Shown here piece after piece: positions 32,669 to 44,710 of a DNA stretch of 64,000 nt. Every line of letters begins with the position of its first letter. Positions within the stretch are counted from its first letter, which is position 1. The stretch covers positions 2,418,001-2,482,000 of the forward strand of contig JANATG010000005.1 of NCBI GenBank assembly GCA_029449235.1, given 5' to 3'. Origin of the DNA: Linnemannia schmuckeri. Its lineage: Eukaryota > Mortierellomycota > Mortierellomycetes > Mortierellales > Mortierellaceae. Below the pieces are notes generated by a model that was not told the origin of the DNA, made no database searches, and saw only the letters and a list, made by a program, of their open reading frames with translations. A program made the translations under genes and the position numbers.

Positions 32669-34466
32669 TTGGTTGCTGGGGTGAGAGTGTCTTTCAAATT
32701 AAGTATTGTCAAGGGCTGTGGCTCAGATTGGCTGACAAAAAAAGCAGTATGCGTGTGTCCCTATTTTCGATTTTGTGTCCAATTAAGAACGAAGTACAAT
32801 GTTAGCAAGGATGCAATTGAACAATTGACAGCGCCGAAACCAATGGAGAAACCTGATCGACAACTAAAAAGGAGCAGGGCGTGGACGCTTCAACCCTGTT
32901 CCCATTTCCTATTTCCCTGTTTCCCCACCCATCTTACCCTGGCAGATGTCCCTCTTTCTCTCTCTCTCTCTTCTCCCTCTTTCATATTTTATGATATTGT
33001 TCGTTATCATCTTTGTGATTCGCGCGCACACACTCACTCACTGGATACAATTTTAAAAGACAGCCATCTGTTGAAGAACCCAAAGAAGAACAAAAGGTGA
33101 TGGTCATCATCCTCTTCACCTCACTTGCTTTCTTGGTGCTATCTTGCCTCTCCTTCTTTTTCTTACACCATGGCTGCGGTATAGTCTAGTCCGGTCCTCA
33201 TAGAAGGGAAAACAGGGCAAGTAAACTTTCGCAACTCAGACGAACAAACATGCACGTTGCTTTCAACTCTGTTCAACGGAGGTTGAGACGTTGTACTGCT
33301 GTCAACTTTTATACATACCTTGAGATAAAATATCGTTCGTCGGCAAAGAAAAAAATGGAAGTATGAGCTGTTTGAACACCAAGATGGTTCGCTTGATTCC
33401 TGCGCGAGCTCCTTTCGAGGTGTGGGTTGCTGTCTTGCAGTGAATGACAATCAAGAGGCAGAAGGGAAGAGAAGGTGTGTGTGTGGTGGGGGTGGATGTG
33501 TCTGCTGATGGACGCTGTTTTTTGTCCGCTGTTTTCCCGTTGTGCTTTTTGCTTGCTTGTCGGGCCGAGCTATGTGACTCTGAAGAAGGAAGAGGATGGG
33601 TGGTTGATTGGTTTGTCGCAGGGCGGGTAAGGATACAAGAAGGATGCTTGGGAGGTAGAGTCGGATAACGGCCCTTGTCTCGGCTTGTTGTTCGACAATG
33701 GCCAAGAGGAGTGAGGGTTTGTTCCTGAGTTGTTGAATCCTCTTGTAAGACTGATTCAAGGATAGGAGAAGAGAAGGGAAAGGAGGTTGTCGCGCTTTTT
33801 CTTTGTCAGTGGAATCGTCAAGAGTTCTTGAGGGTTTGAGAGATGAGTCTTGACGGAGGGGAGGGAGAAGAGAGACGATGGCCGTAACCTGTCGCTTCTC
33901 TGTCCGTAAGAGTCGAGTATATGAGGGAGCTGTGGGTGAAGAAAGAAAAGAGAAGAAAAGTAAGGGCGCGATGAAAAAAGAGAGGTAAAAAGGGAGGAAG
34001 GGAAACCAGGGAAACAAGAAAGAGATAAAGACGAAGGGAGGGGGAAGGAAAGGAAGAAACAAGAAGTTAGACGCAGGTCAACAGGAAGCGGGAGCATGGG
34101 TGAGGGAGAGAGTCGGTGTGAAAGTTGAATGGCACAGTGACCGCTCTTCAAATGTCACGGGGAAAGATCACTTTGATCAGAAGAGCGCGTTCATTTATAC
34201 ATCGTGCAATTAGAGATCTGCACTTAGTCAAATTGATAATCCTTGTAATGTAGGCACATAGGCTTCATTCTTCTTCCTTTTCTCAAACCGCGCCTTTAAG
34301 AGTGTGATAAAAGAAAGAATAGCAGGCAAGCAAATAAAACAGTCTTTTGCCGTCCAATCTCGTAGAGCGCAATTCCCCGCCTTGTGCTGTAAGGAAAGAA
34401 TAGAAATAACTACTTTGTGTTTGCTGTTCATTCTCCTGCTGCTGCTGCTTCTGAAGCTGTATTACT
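32669..34466. other. Intergenic, no gene seen
   Basis: 1.8 kb upstream of the Sds3-family gene. Simple-sequence rich: CT-rich at 32940-32990 and a long purine-rich block at 33640-34110 that gives spurious antisense frames of L/F/S/P-rich peptide. No splice-supported coding region. Confidence 0.5.
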
Positions 34467-34766
34467 TTATTTAGCGTCTTGGAAACGAATACGCCTCAGT
34501 CCCCTGATATTCAGGTTCTTGAGGTAGCTGTCCAGCTCAAAATTCGACCATATGAAGAAGCCGAACTGTCGAAGGATTCTGTTCAAATTGCTGATCACCT
34601 TGATATTACTACCGCCTATGTACTCGAGACACAGTTTGTCTAACGGTCTTTGTTCAAATGAAGAAATGAAAGTGGAATCGCTTTGATATAAAATATATCC
34701 CTTCGTCTGTCGCGAGTCACATATCCCACCCGCAAAAATTGGAAGCAAATTTGCGTCCAAAACCAT
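34467..34766 (-). CDS. Small hypothetical protein, possibly an LRR-protein end fragment
   Basis: 99 aa (MVLDANLLPIFAGGICD... to IRGLRRIRFQDAK). The tail pattern LDKLCLEYIGG...LDSYLKNLNIRGLRRI has the spacing of a leucine-rich repeat, like the C-terminal parts of the F-box gene at 17.6-19.3 kb, but identity cannot be shown by eye. No intron or partner exon is evident. It could be chance or a remnant. Confidence 0.25.
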   Translation of the reverse strand: MVLDANLLPIFAGGICDSRQTKGYILYQSDSTFISSFEQRPLDKLCLEYIGGSNIKVISNLNRILRQFGFFIWSNFELDSYLKNLNIRGLRRIRFQDAK

Positions 34767-37700
34767 CCGGGGGATAGGTAAGAGGGAGACGCGTTCAGTT
34801 AGAGAAAATTATGCAATTTGAGGTCGAGCAATTGTCAATTAGAGGTCACTCTCAAGCCCTTCATCTGTCAACCTATGGATAGGACCACAAGGACCAGACA
34901 TGCCTCACAAAGATCAGTTGACAATGTATACCATAAACGACAAAAAATAATAAACGACAAAAAAAATGACTTCGTGTCACCTCTCATCTCTCATCCCTCA
35001 TCCTCATCCCTCCACAACCACCACATTCAGCATCTCATTTTGCGTTGTAAAACGTCAAGGGAGAGCGGTTAAGAGGGCTCTGATAAGGAGATGGCACAGA
35101 AACAGAAATGGAGTGAGATAAAGGAAGACGCACGGCTCAATGAACAGGTACGAAGGATCAATTACTCTTTCACCCCTTCCTCGCTTCGCTGTTTTGAACG
35201 GACCCTTTTTTTTTACACCTGTCGTTTTGCTATACTTCAGCTTATGCCGAAGGAGACGAGGATACTCGCCACACCGCCTCATCTATGTTTGTAACAATAA
35301 AAAAAACTAGCTACATCGTCAAAACCAGAAAACCCTCATTCAACATCATCAACAAATCGGCGATCCCCTTTGGAGCGACTTCATCCTTCCTCGGTCATGA
35401 CTGTTGGGGCATGTTGGAAATACTGTCGCACATTCAGCCCAGGTCGTTCGGATTTTTTTTTTTTTTGGAGTGTGCAAGAATGCCCTATCCCAACTATACC
35501 GTCAATCCTCCTTCACCCTCGCTCCCCCTCATACAACAAACTCATAAAAATGGTCAACACATCCATCATCACGAACGAGAACTCTTGACGCACTATCCGA
35601 CATCTGAAATAACCAATTACCATTACATCCAGCACCCAGCTCGATAGCGAATTCCTTATTAGCGAATGCAGGCAGTGGCAAATCAAAAGCCTACCCCTCC
35701 GCGCGCCTCGTGGTATGTTTTACTCATCACTCCTCATCACCTTTATTGGCATGCAAAATAAGACGCGTGAACACTCGAACAAGCTCACACGCATACTTAT
35801 CTATCTCCAAATTGAACAATGGCCGCTACTCCACTAGAAAAAAAATAGGACAGTCAACCGCGTCCCCAGTCAATATCCTTGCAACTTTTACCCGTCGAAT
35901 CACCGCTCAAAAGGATGATCACTACCAAGAACAATTGGACGGCAAGGACGAAATGAAATACGCCTGGGTCCCATCTTACAACCTACTCCTACCGCAAACT
36001 GGACAGACTATCCACAGCGGTATTGGGGACTTTTTAGTTTCCAATAATCGATATCCGGGAGCTGGCACCTCATTTTCAAAATGATATCCCCCAATTGTCG
36101 AGAGCTATTTCTGATCTATCGCCTCGCAGGATTAACACCTCACACGACATGACCCAGTGTGTAATGGTATCGAGGCACATGTTGCGAAAGTTATGATTGA
36201 CAATCCCACCACGAATGTTATTTTTCAAAGAGAAAAAAAGCTCCAAGCGACATCTCGGTAGTGTTGAATCGCTCCCAACATAAACTCAACACGAAAAGGA
36301 TTGACACAACTATCGATATCACAATATATATTGCCATGGATTTTCACTTCAACAAGCTATTGACATATTTGCCTACACGATATTCTCGAGCAACAACTTG
36401 CAGGACAGGCAGAAACAGTACAAATTACAATTGCTGCAGGAAGCGGGAATTGAGAGAGGTTTCGGGACAAGGAAAGGAGCCCCGCATAGCACTGTCCTGT
36501 TGGCGCAGATTAAGCAAGATCCTCATCCCATCCCGTCCGAATAAGCTCCCCAGCTCTTCAAGTCGTCGCTTCCCCTCTTCATCCACCACAACAGCCTGAA
36601 CAAGAAGCAATACAAACCTTGTCCCAAATCGCGCATCAGGATGAGGGGCAGTTTCGGACACTTGAGTCCTATGTGTTTAAAAAAAAGGCCCTTTCGACCC
36701 GGACATGCCTTCATACCGCGACTGTGAGAAAGAACATGAAGGCCAAGGAGACTAAAAGCAGTCGGACGAAGGCATCGCGCGTCGTCTTTTTTTTTTTTTT
36801 TTTTTTTTTTTTTGCCAAATCGTTGCACTAAACGCCCACCCAAAAATCGGCGGCGAGAGGGTTAAACGCTTCAAAACGACAACGGACCAGTCTACCATCC
36901 GATCACAATAAAAAATATTGCAATGAATAGTCCTTCACTTCGTAACTCGCTATCCTCGCAAGTTTTACCAGGCAAAGCATCGCCCATGAGGACGGCACAA
37001 AGAAAGCGACAATGGGCATAAGCAAAAAACGCCAACAACCACGACGGGAACGACAACATTCTCTTGTCATCAAGCTATCCATCGTCTACGAGTTTGGCAA
37101 CAAGAATCCTACAGTTTTCGCCCATCGAACCCAGAAAATGAGAACTTCAATCCCGAAAAAACGTCGCCTCCCAACTGGATCGAGCTTCTCACGGTCTATC
37201 GCCTTTGCTGGATCATCGCCTCAGATCGAAACGACCGACTATATGAGGTATCGGGGTGTATATCGACGGGCAGTCATAGAATATCCGAGCTTGGACACCA
37301 CAATGTTACAAACGAGAACCGACCTGACTGATACGAGGACTGGAATCGCCCAGTACGATACCCGGCTCAAAGAAGAGGAGGATCAGATCGTGGACGTGTC
37401 GGATCGCCTGGCTAAATTTTTGGAACGAATGGAGACCCTGCACGGATAAAAATACCGGTAACAGCAACAGCCAGCTGTACCAGCCGGAGCAGCACGCAAT
37501 CCAGCAGACATTGCTCGTTTCAAGTTTAACATGCACGATACCCCGCACCCTGAGACGGACTACGACGGATCCCTTCCTCCGAGCCTTCTCATGTCGCCTC
37601 CCTCGACAACTCCCGAAACAACATTTCGGGAATGACGTCATCCGGCTCGCTCCAACTACTTGTCACTGGCTGTGACGGTCGAGGGATAGTACGACAAATG

Positions 37701-38608
37701 GCACCGGTCCGAACGTAGAAGAAGGTTTTCAAGAATCGAGCTCGTGGACTACTTTTTTTTTTTCACACGATACGCGATCCTAGAGTTGTACAGGTGGGCT
37801 TAAAAATCGGAGCGTGGAAGGCCTACGATCCCGTCTGTGGAGGCAGACACCGATACGGGCTGGACACCAACAAATCGTGGTCATCCCACATTTTTTCGGG
37901 AGAGAAACTTACTCTTCGAGATTCTGATATTGATGAATGGGCACCAGGGCATGGCTATAGAGGATCGCTTGGATACGGCGGAGGAAGTGTTGGATATGGG
38001 TGTACCGTGCTCGCCGGTCAAGTCCGTTCTATCCTGCTTTGAGTGGAATAAGGGAGAGGAAGATGATTCGAAAAGTTCGATTCTTTAACCAGCAGATTTG
38101 GGAGGAGGAAGCGGGTGGTACGAGCAGGAGATGGTGGTGGACGATACGAGGAGCAGGAGGAGAAAGACACTCTAAGAAAAGAAGCCAATACTAAAGCAAC
38201 TTTACAAGGAACACCTGCCAAGGTTACAAACTGTTTGGTTAAATTCACTTTGTTTTTATTCTAAGCTCGATAAACAGAAAAATGTGGGCGAACAAAGAAG
38301 GAGATCGCCTAGTGCTATGAGGAGCAACCAAGAAAGGGTGAAAAAAAAAATAAGAGATAACTAAGAACAAGTAGAAATGATAAAACGATGAATCCAAGGT
38401 CAATAAGAAAATAACGAAGACAGAAAGAAATAGTAGGGTACGAAGGTGTATGGACAAGGAGGGTGACATGTACAATGGCGGTGTAGGTAATGGAGGAGGG
38501 TGTTGTGTGGTAGTGGTGGCTGTGTCCTTGTGAAGCAACTCCCGAGTCCTTGAGGTAAGGCAATTTTGCGCCGCTGCTTTCTGACAAGACCGACAAGTCT
38601 ACGCGTCT
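34767..38608. other. Gene-poor region with weak coding relics on plus
   Basis: Short plus-strand pieces look more protein-like than random. At 35091 there is an ATG with a GTACGA donor after GAACAG and an acceptor near 35240. At 36400-36550 there is NNLQDRQKQYKLQLLQEAGI then RGFGTRKGAPHSTVL. At 37250-37450 there is a coil-like TRTGIAQYDTRLKEEEDQIV, and at 37800-37900 IGAWKAYDPVCGG. Each is broken by stops and shifts, and I cannot assign a family. T27 lies at 36787-36813. I read this as one or more old pseudogenes. Confidence 0.35.
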
Positions 38609-41600
38609 TTACAGCTCGCTGAATGGGTAAGAACAACCAAAAAAGGAGAATAAAGGGTCAGTGCAAGCTTGACAACAAAAGGAGCGATTAAGGCGACAAA
38701 AGATCAGACAAAGACGTACGTAAAGATGAAAAGGTTGTTGGTGGCGGCCACGGCAATGGAGTTCTCTCGCGGGTGCCATGACGCATGGAGGATTTTCTTG
38801 GTGAAGTCAATGGATTCGACATTGATGTCGTTCTTGCCGGTCTTGTTGTTGACACGGGGCATCATCTTGTTCCTGGCCGCTCCCACACGCTTAGCCTTGA
38901 ACGCGGACTTATCCGCCTGGAGTGTCACATCGTTCTTGCCGTTGCGGTCATAAATGTAAAAGTTGTTGTTGTACGATCCGGTCAACACGTTGCTAGTGAA
39001 AAAAAGGAAAGGAAGGGATGAATGAGGTCATGTAAGTGCTGCTGTACGAGCCAATGATCCATATACATGTTGACAGCCCACAGTCCAAGGTGCCAGAGAT
39101 ACGTACTTTCCGTCGCCGCTGAACGTGCACTCGAACTTGTCAAAGATGCAATCGTTCTCATAGAGGTCGCACAGCTTGTTGCGAAGGTGGTCGTGGATGT
39201 TGATGGTTTGGACGGGGCGACTCTCCATGTTGATGTCCCAGACCTTCAATGTGAGGTAGTCGCGTGAGAGGATATAACGCCCATCCTTGCTGAACTTGAC
39301 ATCTGAGATCGATGAGATGATTTCCGAGAAGAACGACTTGTTGCTAGGGTCCTCTTCCTCCTCAAACACTAATGGCGGTCAGGACAGAAAAGGTCACATT
39401 AATACAATGTGGAAATTCGCACGTGATCAAGCCAAAAAGATAGCATGAATGCATCCAGAGGCGCCCTTGTCCTTACACTTGGCGTGCTGGTCGCAAAGGG
39501 CCGACTCTCTCATATCACTGAGCTTGATAGTGCCTTTGCTGCTGCTGTACATGAAGAGGTTGCAATGGACGGGATGGAATTCGGCAGCGGTAATGACCTC
39601 CGTCAGCTCCTCCATGTTCACTGGCTTGATATCCACAATGTCTAAAAGAACGAATTACAATTGAGACCACACAGGTTAGCAAAAGGTTCTATTTTCCAGA
39701 TGCCAACACATCATACCATGTCAATATCACATTCGGTCCAAATGGATTGTCCACGTACTGAAGCTTTGGTCACTGATGTTAAGGTTCCAGAGGTTGATGC
39801 GCAAGTCGTCCGCTGAGATGTAGGTCTCGCCATCCGAGTTGACTGAGATCGAGTTAATGTGGTAGGCATGGGCGTTGGCGTAGACTTTGCGTGGCACAGC
39901 TGCAACAATGGTATCGTGGTGGGTCAGCTTTGGTAGTCTGAGGGGCGCACCAGGAACGGGAGCGTGCTGTCCGTCGCCATGGTTGTTCTCCGAGACGACC
40001 TTAATAGATTTCTCAAACACCTTCCACAGCTTGACGGTCTTATCTAGAATGATCCATAGGATTACGAGACGAAGCATTAGAAACGAGTCTCAAGAAAACC
40101 ATAGCTAACGCGCAACCAAGGACATCCTGCCTACTAAGCCTTACCGTTGGTCGAGAGCAAAAAGTGTGCCGAGTTCTGACGCCTGCACCACTTGATCTTG
40201 TTGATCTTCTCTTCGATCTCCAAACTCTTCAGGTAGTCGAACTCGGGCTCGTGCGACTGGAACTCGGTGTGGAACTTGTACTCGCATCCTTTTTTCTAGA
40301 AAAAAGGTGGGAGAGCGGTTCATAACAGAGTTGCCTCCGATGTCACTACAGGTTGTCTTTTTTGTGCGTTTCGTATGAGTGCAGTCGAAAAAGTAGCCTG
40401 TCGTTCTCAGATCATCATTCAAAGACGTACGCTTTCATTTCGCTCAAACAATACGACACGACCACCCTTATCTCCTGTGGCGAGGTAGTCTCCAGTGTGG
40501 TCGAATTCAACCGTCGAAATGATGTCCGCTATATGGCAAATGAAAGCGAAGGATGGGTTAACAAAGGCTGTCATGCCACTGATTTGTGTGTTTTATCACT
40601 TCTGGCTGCCAATGGCGCAGCGCAAGTTTGGCCTTGTGTAAATCTCCCCTAGCTCATTTGCCCTTTTTTTGCACACATATAGCGGCGAACAGTCTCCCAC
40701 ACGTCCTCACAGACGATTGGCAAACACATTCACATATGCACACGTACACACGCACGCGCTCGCGTTCGCGCAAAAATACTCTTTTTGTCACACGCGTCTC
40801 AATCCACACACACATATTGCTGTTGATTCCTCTGCTGTATATGTGCTACTGAAAGAAGGGACTAGACTTCTTATGTCCTCCCTCCTCCCGGTCTTTTTTG
40901 CCGTGTATGTGTCATAAAAACAGGGTGACGAGCCCCCTCCCGATCAAGATACGGTCTCTGGGTGTCCTGTCCTGACTCTCGTATTTACTCTTTATACCCC
41001 GCCCCCTTGAACCCCCGTGGAACAACATAAGAAACAGCACACAGACACGCGTGCCGCGTGGTGTAGAGGAGAAGAGGGGGCAGTGTGAGGGGAGGAAACA
41101 TGAAATTGAGGTAATTAACGAGCCACAAGGGCAACAAAAAAGATAAAGGAGAGCGCCGAGAGGGATTGACAATATGGCGTTTGTCTCTGTCTGTTAGTCC
41201 GTGGCCGTACAAGTGTGTACGTTATTATTATTTTTGATCCCGTTTGTTACCCCGCGTGGAACAGGGGGTGCGGTTCAGATCCTTGGTCGAAAAGTGTGAA
41301 ATGGGCTGGATTACGCGCTGACAGTAACCCTTGTCATAAAAGGTGTCGAGATGACGTTCCAAAGGAGTTGTCGTGTGTGTGATGTGTTTATGTGATCCCG
41401 TGGCTGTCACGCTGTTTAATGTTGTCGATGGTGATCGAATTGGTCTGCTGTCTGCTGCTGTTGTTGTTCCTTTAGTCATCATCGCGTCTTCCTGCTTGTC
41501 GTCCCTTCTTCCTGTTCACACACCATACACCTCTGATACACCTCTGATACACCTCTGGACACAGAAAACCATATTTGGTCCCCCTTCTCCACTGCGATTA

Positions 41601-41997
41601 TCTTCCACCCTGAGAGCACTTTTGTCGAGGACGTAGTACTTTGAGTTGGGGTAAGAGTGCTATCCGAAACGGGGGGAGGGGGTTGTTTCCTAGTACAAAA
41701 GTCGTTCCGCCTTGCCCACGATGACTGAAGCAAGACAGTGCAAAAACGATCCTGCTACCTCTGCTCAAACAGCGTGTTGTTTTGTAATCGTCATCTTTGT
41801 CCCATGGTTCTGTTTAGATCCTGCCACCCCCTCATCAGCTTTTGTCCATCACTTTTTTTGTGCTTTTTTTCTTTTCCCTCTCATTCGTAAAAGCGATAAA
41901 CGAGAACAGTGGTATTACCTTCGGTGATATCCTCGACCTCGCCCTTGTCGCCGAAGCACTGTGCAAATTTCCATGAATTTTCTCCTTCGGCGGCCAT
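38609..41997 (-). CDS. CDC55: Protein phosphatase 2A regulatory B subunit (PR55/Cdc55), WD40 propeller
   Basis: Eight exons: 41997-41919, 40528-40431, 40295-40145, 40043-39759, 39641-39477, 39368-39107, 38992-38720 and 38618-38609. The sum is 1323 nt, 440 aa, normal for the family. Start MAAEGENSWKFAQCFGDKGE. Family signatures: EADIISTVEFDHTGDYLATG DKGGRVVLFERN, KIKWCRRQNSAHFLLSTNDK, NAHAYHINSISVNSDGETYI, EFHPVHCNLFMYSSSKG, SRDYLTLKVWDINME and LTGSYNNNFYIYDR. It directs the PP2A core enzyme to mitotic and stress substrates. The last exon adds only TEL and the stop. The first intron is about 1.39 kb, far longer than the others (about 80-140 bp). Donors are GTACGT in four introns. Confidence 0.97.
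40529..41918 (-). other. Long first intron of CDC55
   Basis: 1390 bp, GTAATA...TAG. It contains CA/CG-rich simple sequence (40730-40815) and C-rich blocks (41540-41700). No second gene on either strand is convincing. Its size suggests a regulatory role or alternative 5' exons. Confidence 0.6.
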
Positions 41998-44710
41998 TAT
42001 TATTGTTGTTGGTGGTGGTGGTGTTGTCGGTGATAGTATTCAACTGGAGAGAGAGAAGGGTGGTGGAGCAAGAAAAAAGGTTGCTTGTTGGTACAGTAGT
42101 CGCGTGTATATTTTATGAAGAAGGTGGCGTCGAAAGTATTCAGGTGCGCGAAGTGCTGAAAGCGTCGAGTAAAAAGAGTATACTGGGGTGGGAGTGAGAT
42201 GTAAGCGCAAGGATGAGATTCTAAGAGAGAGTGAGCAGGGTTGTAAAAGGAGAAGAATTAAGGAAGAAAAAAAAAGATGATGGTGGTCAGTTGAGGCAGA
42301 AAGTGGGCGAGCGAGTGACTCGACAGGGAAACGACGAAGAAAAAGCTTTCTTTCTGGGGTGATGTCCAACCTGACGAAGTGACTGTTAATTCGACACTCC
42401 TCTAGCCTCACCTTCACTCCGCTCCCGCGCGTTCGTCAGTCAGACAAGAAAAAAATGAACACGAACGCAAGCGAGCAACATGACTCGTCCTTCTTGACTC
42501 TTCTCTCTCACCACACATTTGACCTACAACAGGCAATACACCACACACTCACTCGCCCACTCCCCACCCCTTTCTCGCGCTTTCTTCCTTTATCACCTTT
42601 TCCTTCTCCTTCTAACCTTCCATCATCCATCAGGCACATTCCTATCACTCCACCAATAGCAAGAATATAAAAAGTTTCGCCACTTTTGAAAGAAGGAAGG
42701 GTGGCGAACCTTCCTTTGGTCAGCTCAGAAAGAACATTTTCCAGGTCTCAAACTCTGTCGGGCTCCACTCACTCATTCCCCTTCCCTTTCCAACTTTTAC
42801 TCTTCCCAGCATGAACACCCTACACTTGCACTACTTCAGTCATTTTTCTCTTATCTGAGGGTACAATTTGCCACACGGGATGACTTTCCCATAATATAGC
42901 GTGGCTCAAAATGAGGAAGGCAAGCGCAGTTAAAGGCACACGAAAGCGTGCTGGAGTTGCGTGTGTGAAGGTGAAGGAACGCGTGAAAAGGACGCGTCGC
43001 GTATGGGGAGAAGGTCGACGCGTCAATATATATATTATTATTTTTTTTTGCACGGCTGTACCTTTTTTTTAGCTTGTTAGTGGTTTCCTGTCTGATATGT
43101 AGTAAGAATATTGGCGGTTTGCTCTGTAGCAAGAGTAGGTGTGAATGGGTTCGTGGCGAGTTAGTTGGAGCAAAAAGGCGGAAGTGCTTGAAAGATGAGA
43201 TGAGGAGAGAGTGCGGAAGTAAAGACGAATGGAGGTATGCTGTTGATGAGTGAATCAGTGTTTTTGTGTGTTTTTGCGTGGAAGGGTGAGTGAGAGTTGT
43301 GAAAATTGTGAGAAAAGAAAAAAGAAAAAGAAAAAGAAAAGAAAGAGATAAAAAAAATAATAAAGAAAAACGATACTGGCATCGAATAAGCCTGTCCTAC
43401 GTCTCTCGCCTAACAGCCAGCGTACTTTTCTCTGTTTCTTGCTCAGTTCAGGTCCAAAACAATTGCTCCCTTCCTTCCTTCATCAACGTGTCTTCCGTCT
43501 CGACCCTCTTGTTGATTTGTGTGGCGAGCGTTTTTCTGTCAGTGACCCTCGCACAAGAAAATCCTTTTCACTCTTTTCTGTTCTACCCTCTTCCTTTTTC
43601 CCTCCGATTTTGCATGAACGGCGGGAAATAAGGTGCCTGGACCCGCAAACCACAATAAAATCATATACTTGCATACACACGATGGTATGGAGGACCGTTG
43701 TGTGAAAATACAAGATCTTCAGTGAGATAGCTCTTTCCTTCCTTCCCAATGCATCTATTAACAACGTCATGGAGGAGATGAGATGTAATTAGGGCTATGA
43801 CACACACACCAAAGAGATATACAGGTACCTTAAAGGACGACCGAGTTGGATATCTTGCAACCGGATGGGTTGGTCAGCTGGAGTACTTTTTCGGTATTGA
43901 ATTGTACATGGATCGCGTGACAAAAAATACGCATGTTGGCAATGTCAGACTGACTGACTCTTGTCACCTTTCTGCTATGACTCCCCTACTTTCCCGCCTC
44001 CCTTGTCGATCCGTTCAACGCACAATGCATGAATGGGGCTGCATATGTTTTGTGTTTGTTGCCATGCCATTTTCATCCGTCTGTCGCCATTGCTGCTACT
44101 TCCTCTTTCACACACACACAAATACACTTCGCCATACAGTACCCTGTTCTCACCTTACCACCTGTCGATAATATTTTTCCTCCCACGGTTTGTTCAATTT
44201 GAAAAATTATCAGTTGGAGGGAAATGATTGGAGGGAATAGGTCAGACACACGCTGGTTTCTACTATTGGGGAGAATCGGTCCAGCCTGATGAGAATCTCG
44301 ATCACGCAAGGAAAAGAGCTTGACCATGGCAGTGAGCCCGTCAGACACCGATTACGGAGGTGGCTGTGCATACAATGATATGGACCAGATGAAGAGAGGA
44401 GAAGACGGTACAGAAAGAAAAAAGGAGCAACGTCTAATGGTCCTTAGCGAAACAAGACATGACATGAAGGGAACTTCCTTAGTCGAAAAAAGGCTAAACG
44501 TGTTGCCGAACAACGGAAGAGGGCGCCATTAAGTCGACCAAGACCGTTGCGAGACCCATGGACACGACCTACCCTTTTCCTGCCCGTACCTTCCTCTTGC
44601 CCCTGCACCTGAACAAAGGGACATTTGCGCTATCGTCTCAAAAACAAGAAAAAAAAATAATAATTCTCCTTTTTCTCTCATTCTCTCCCACACTTACTTC
44701 CTTCTACCTC
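41998..44710. other. Intergenic between CDC55 and family copy 4
   Basis: 2.7 kb of divergent promoter and spacer. Purine/pyrimidine-skewed blocks (42040-42330, 43290-43370) and (ca)n stretches. No gene seen. A C/T-rich stretch at 44640-44705 precedes the copy 4 start. Confidence 0.45.

Noticed and set aside
33451..34062. 203-aa minus frame rich in Phe/Leu/Pro/Ser
   Set aside because: Lies in a purine-skewed intergenic block; composition explains the open frame and no motif is visible.
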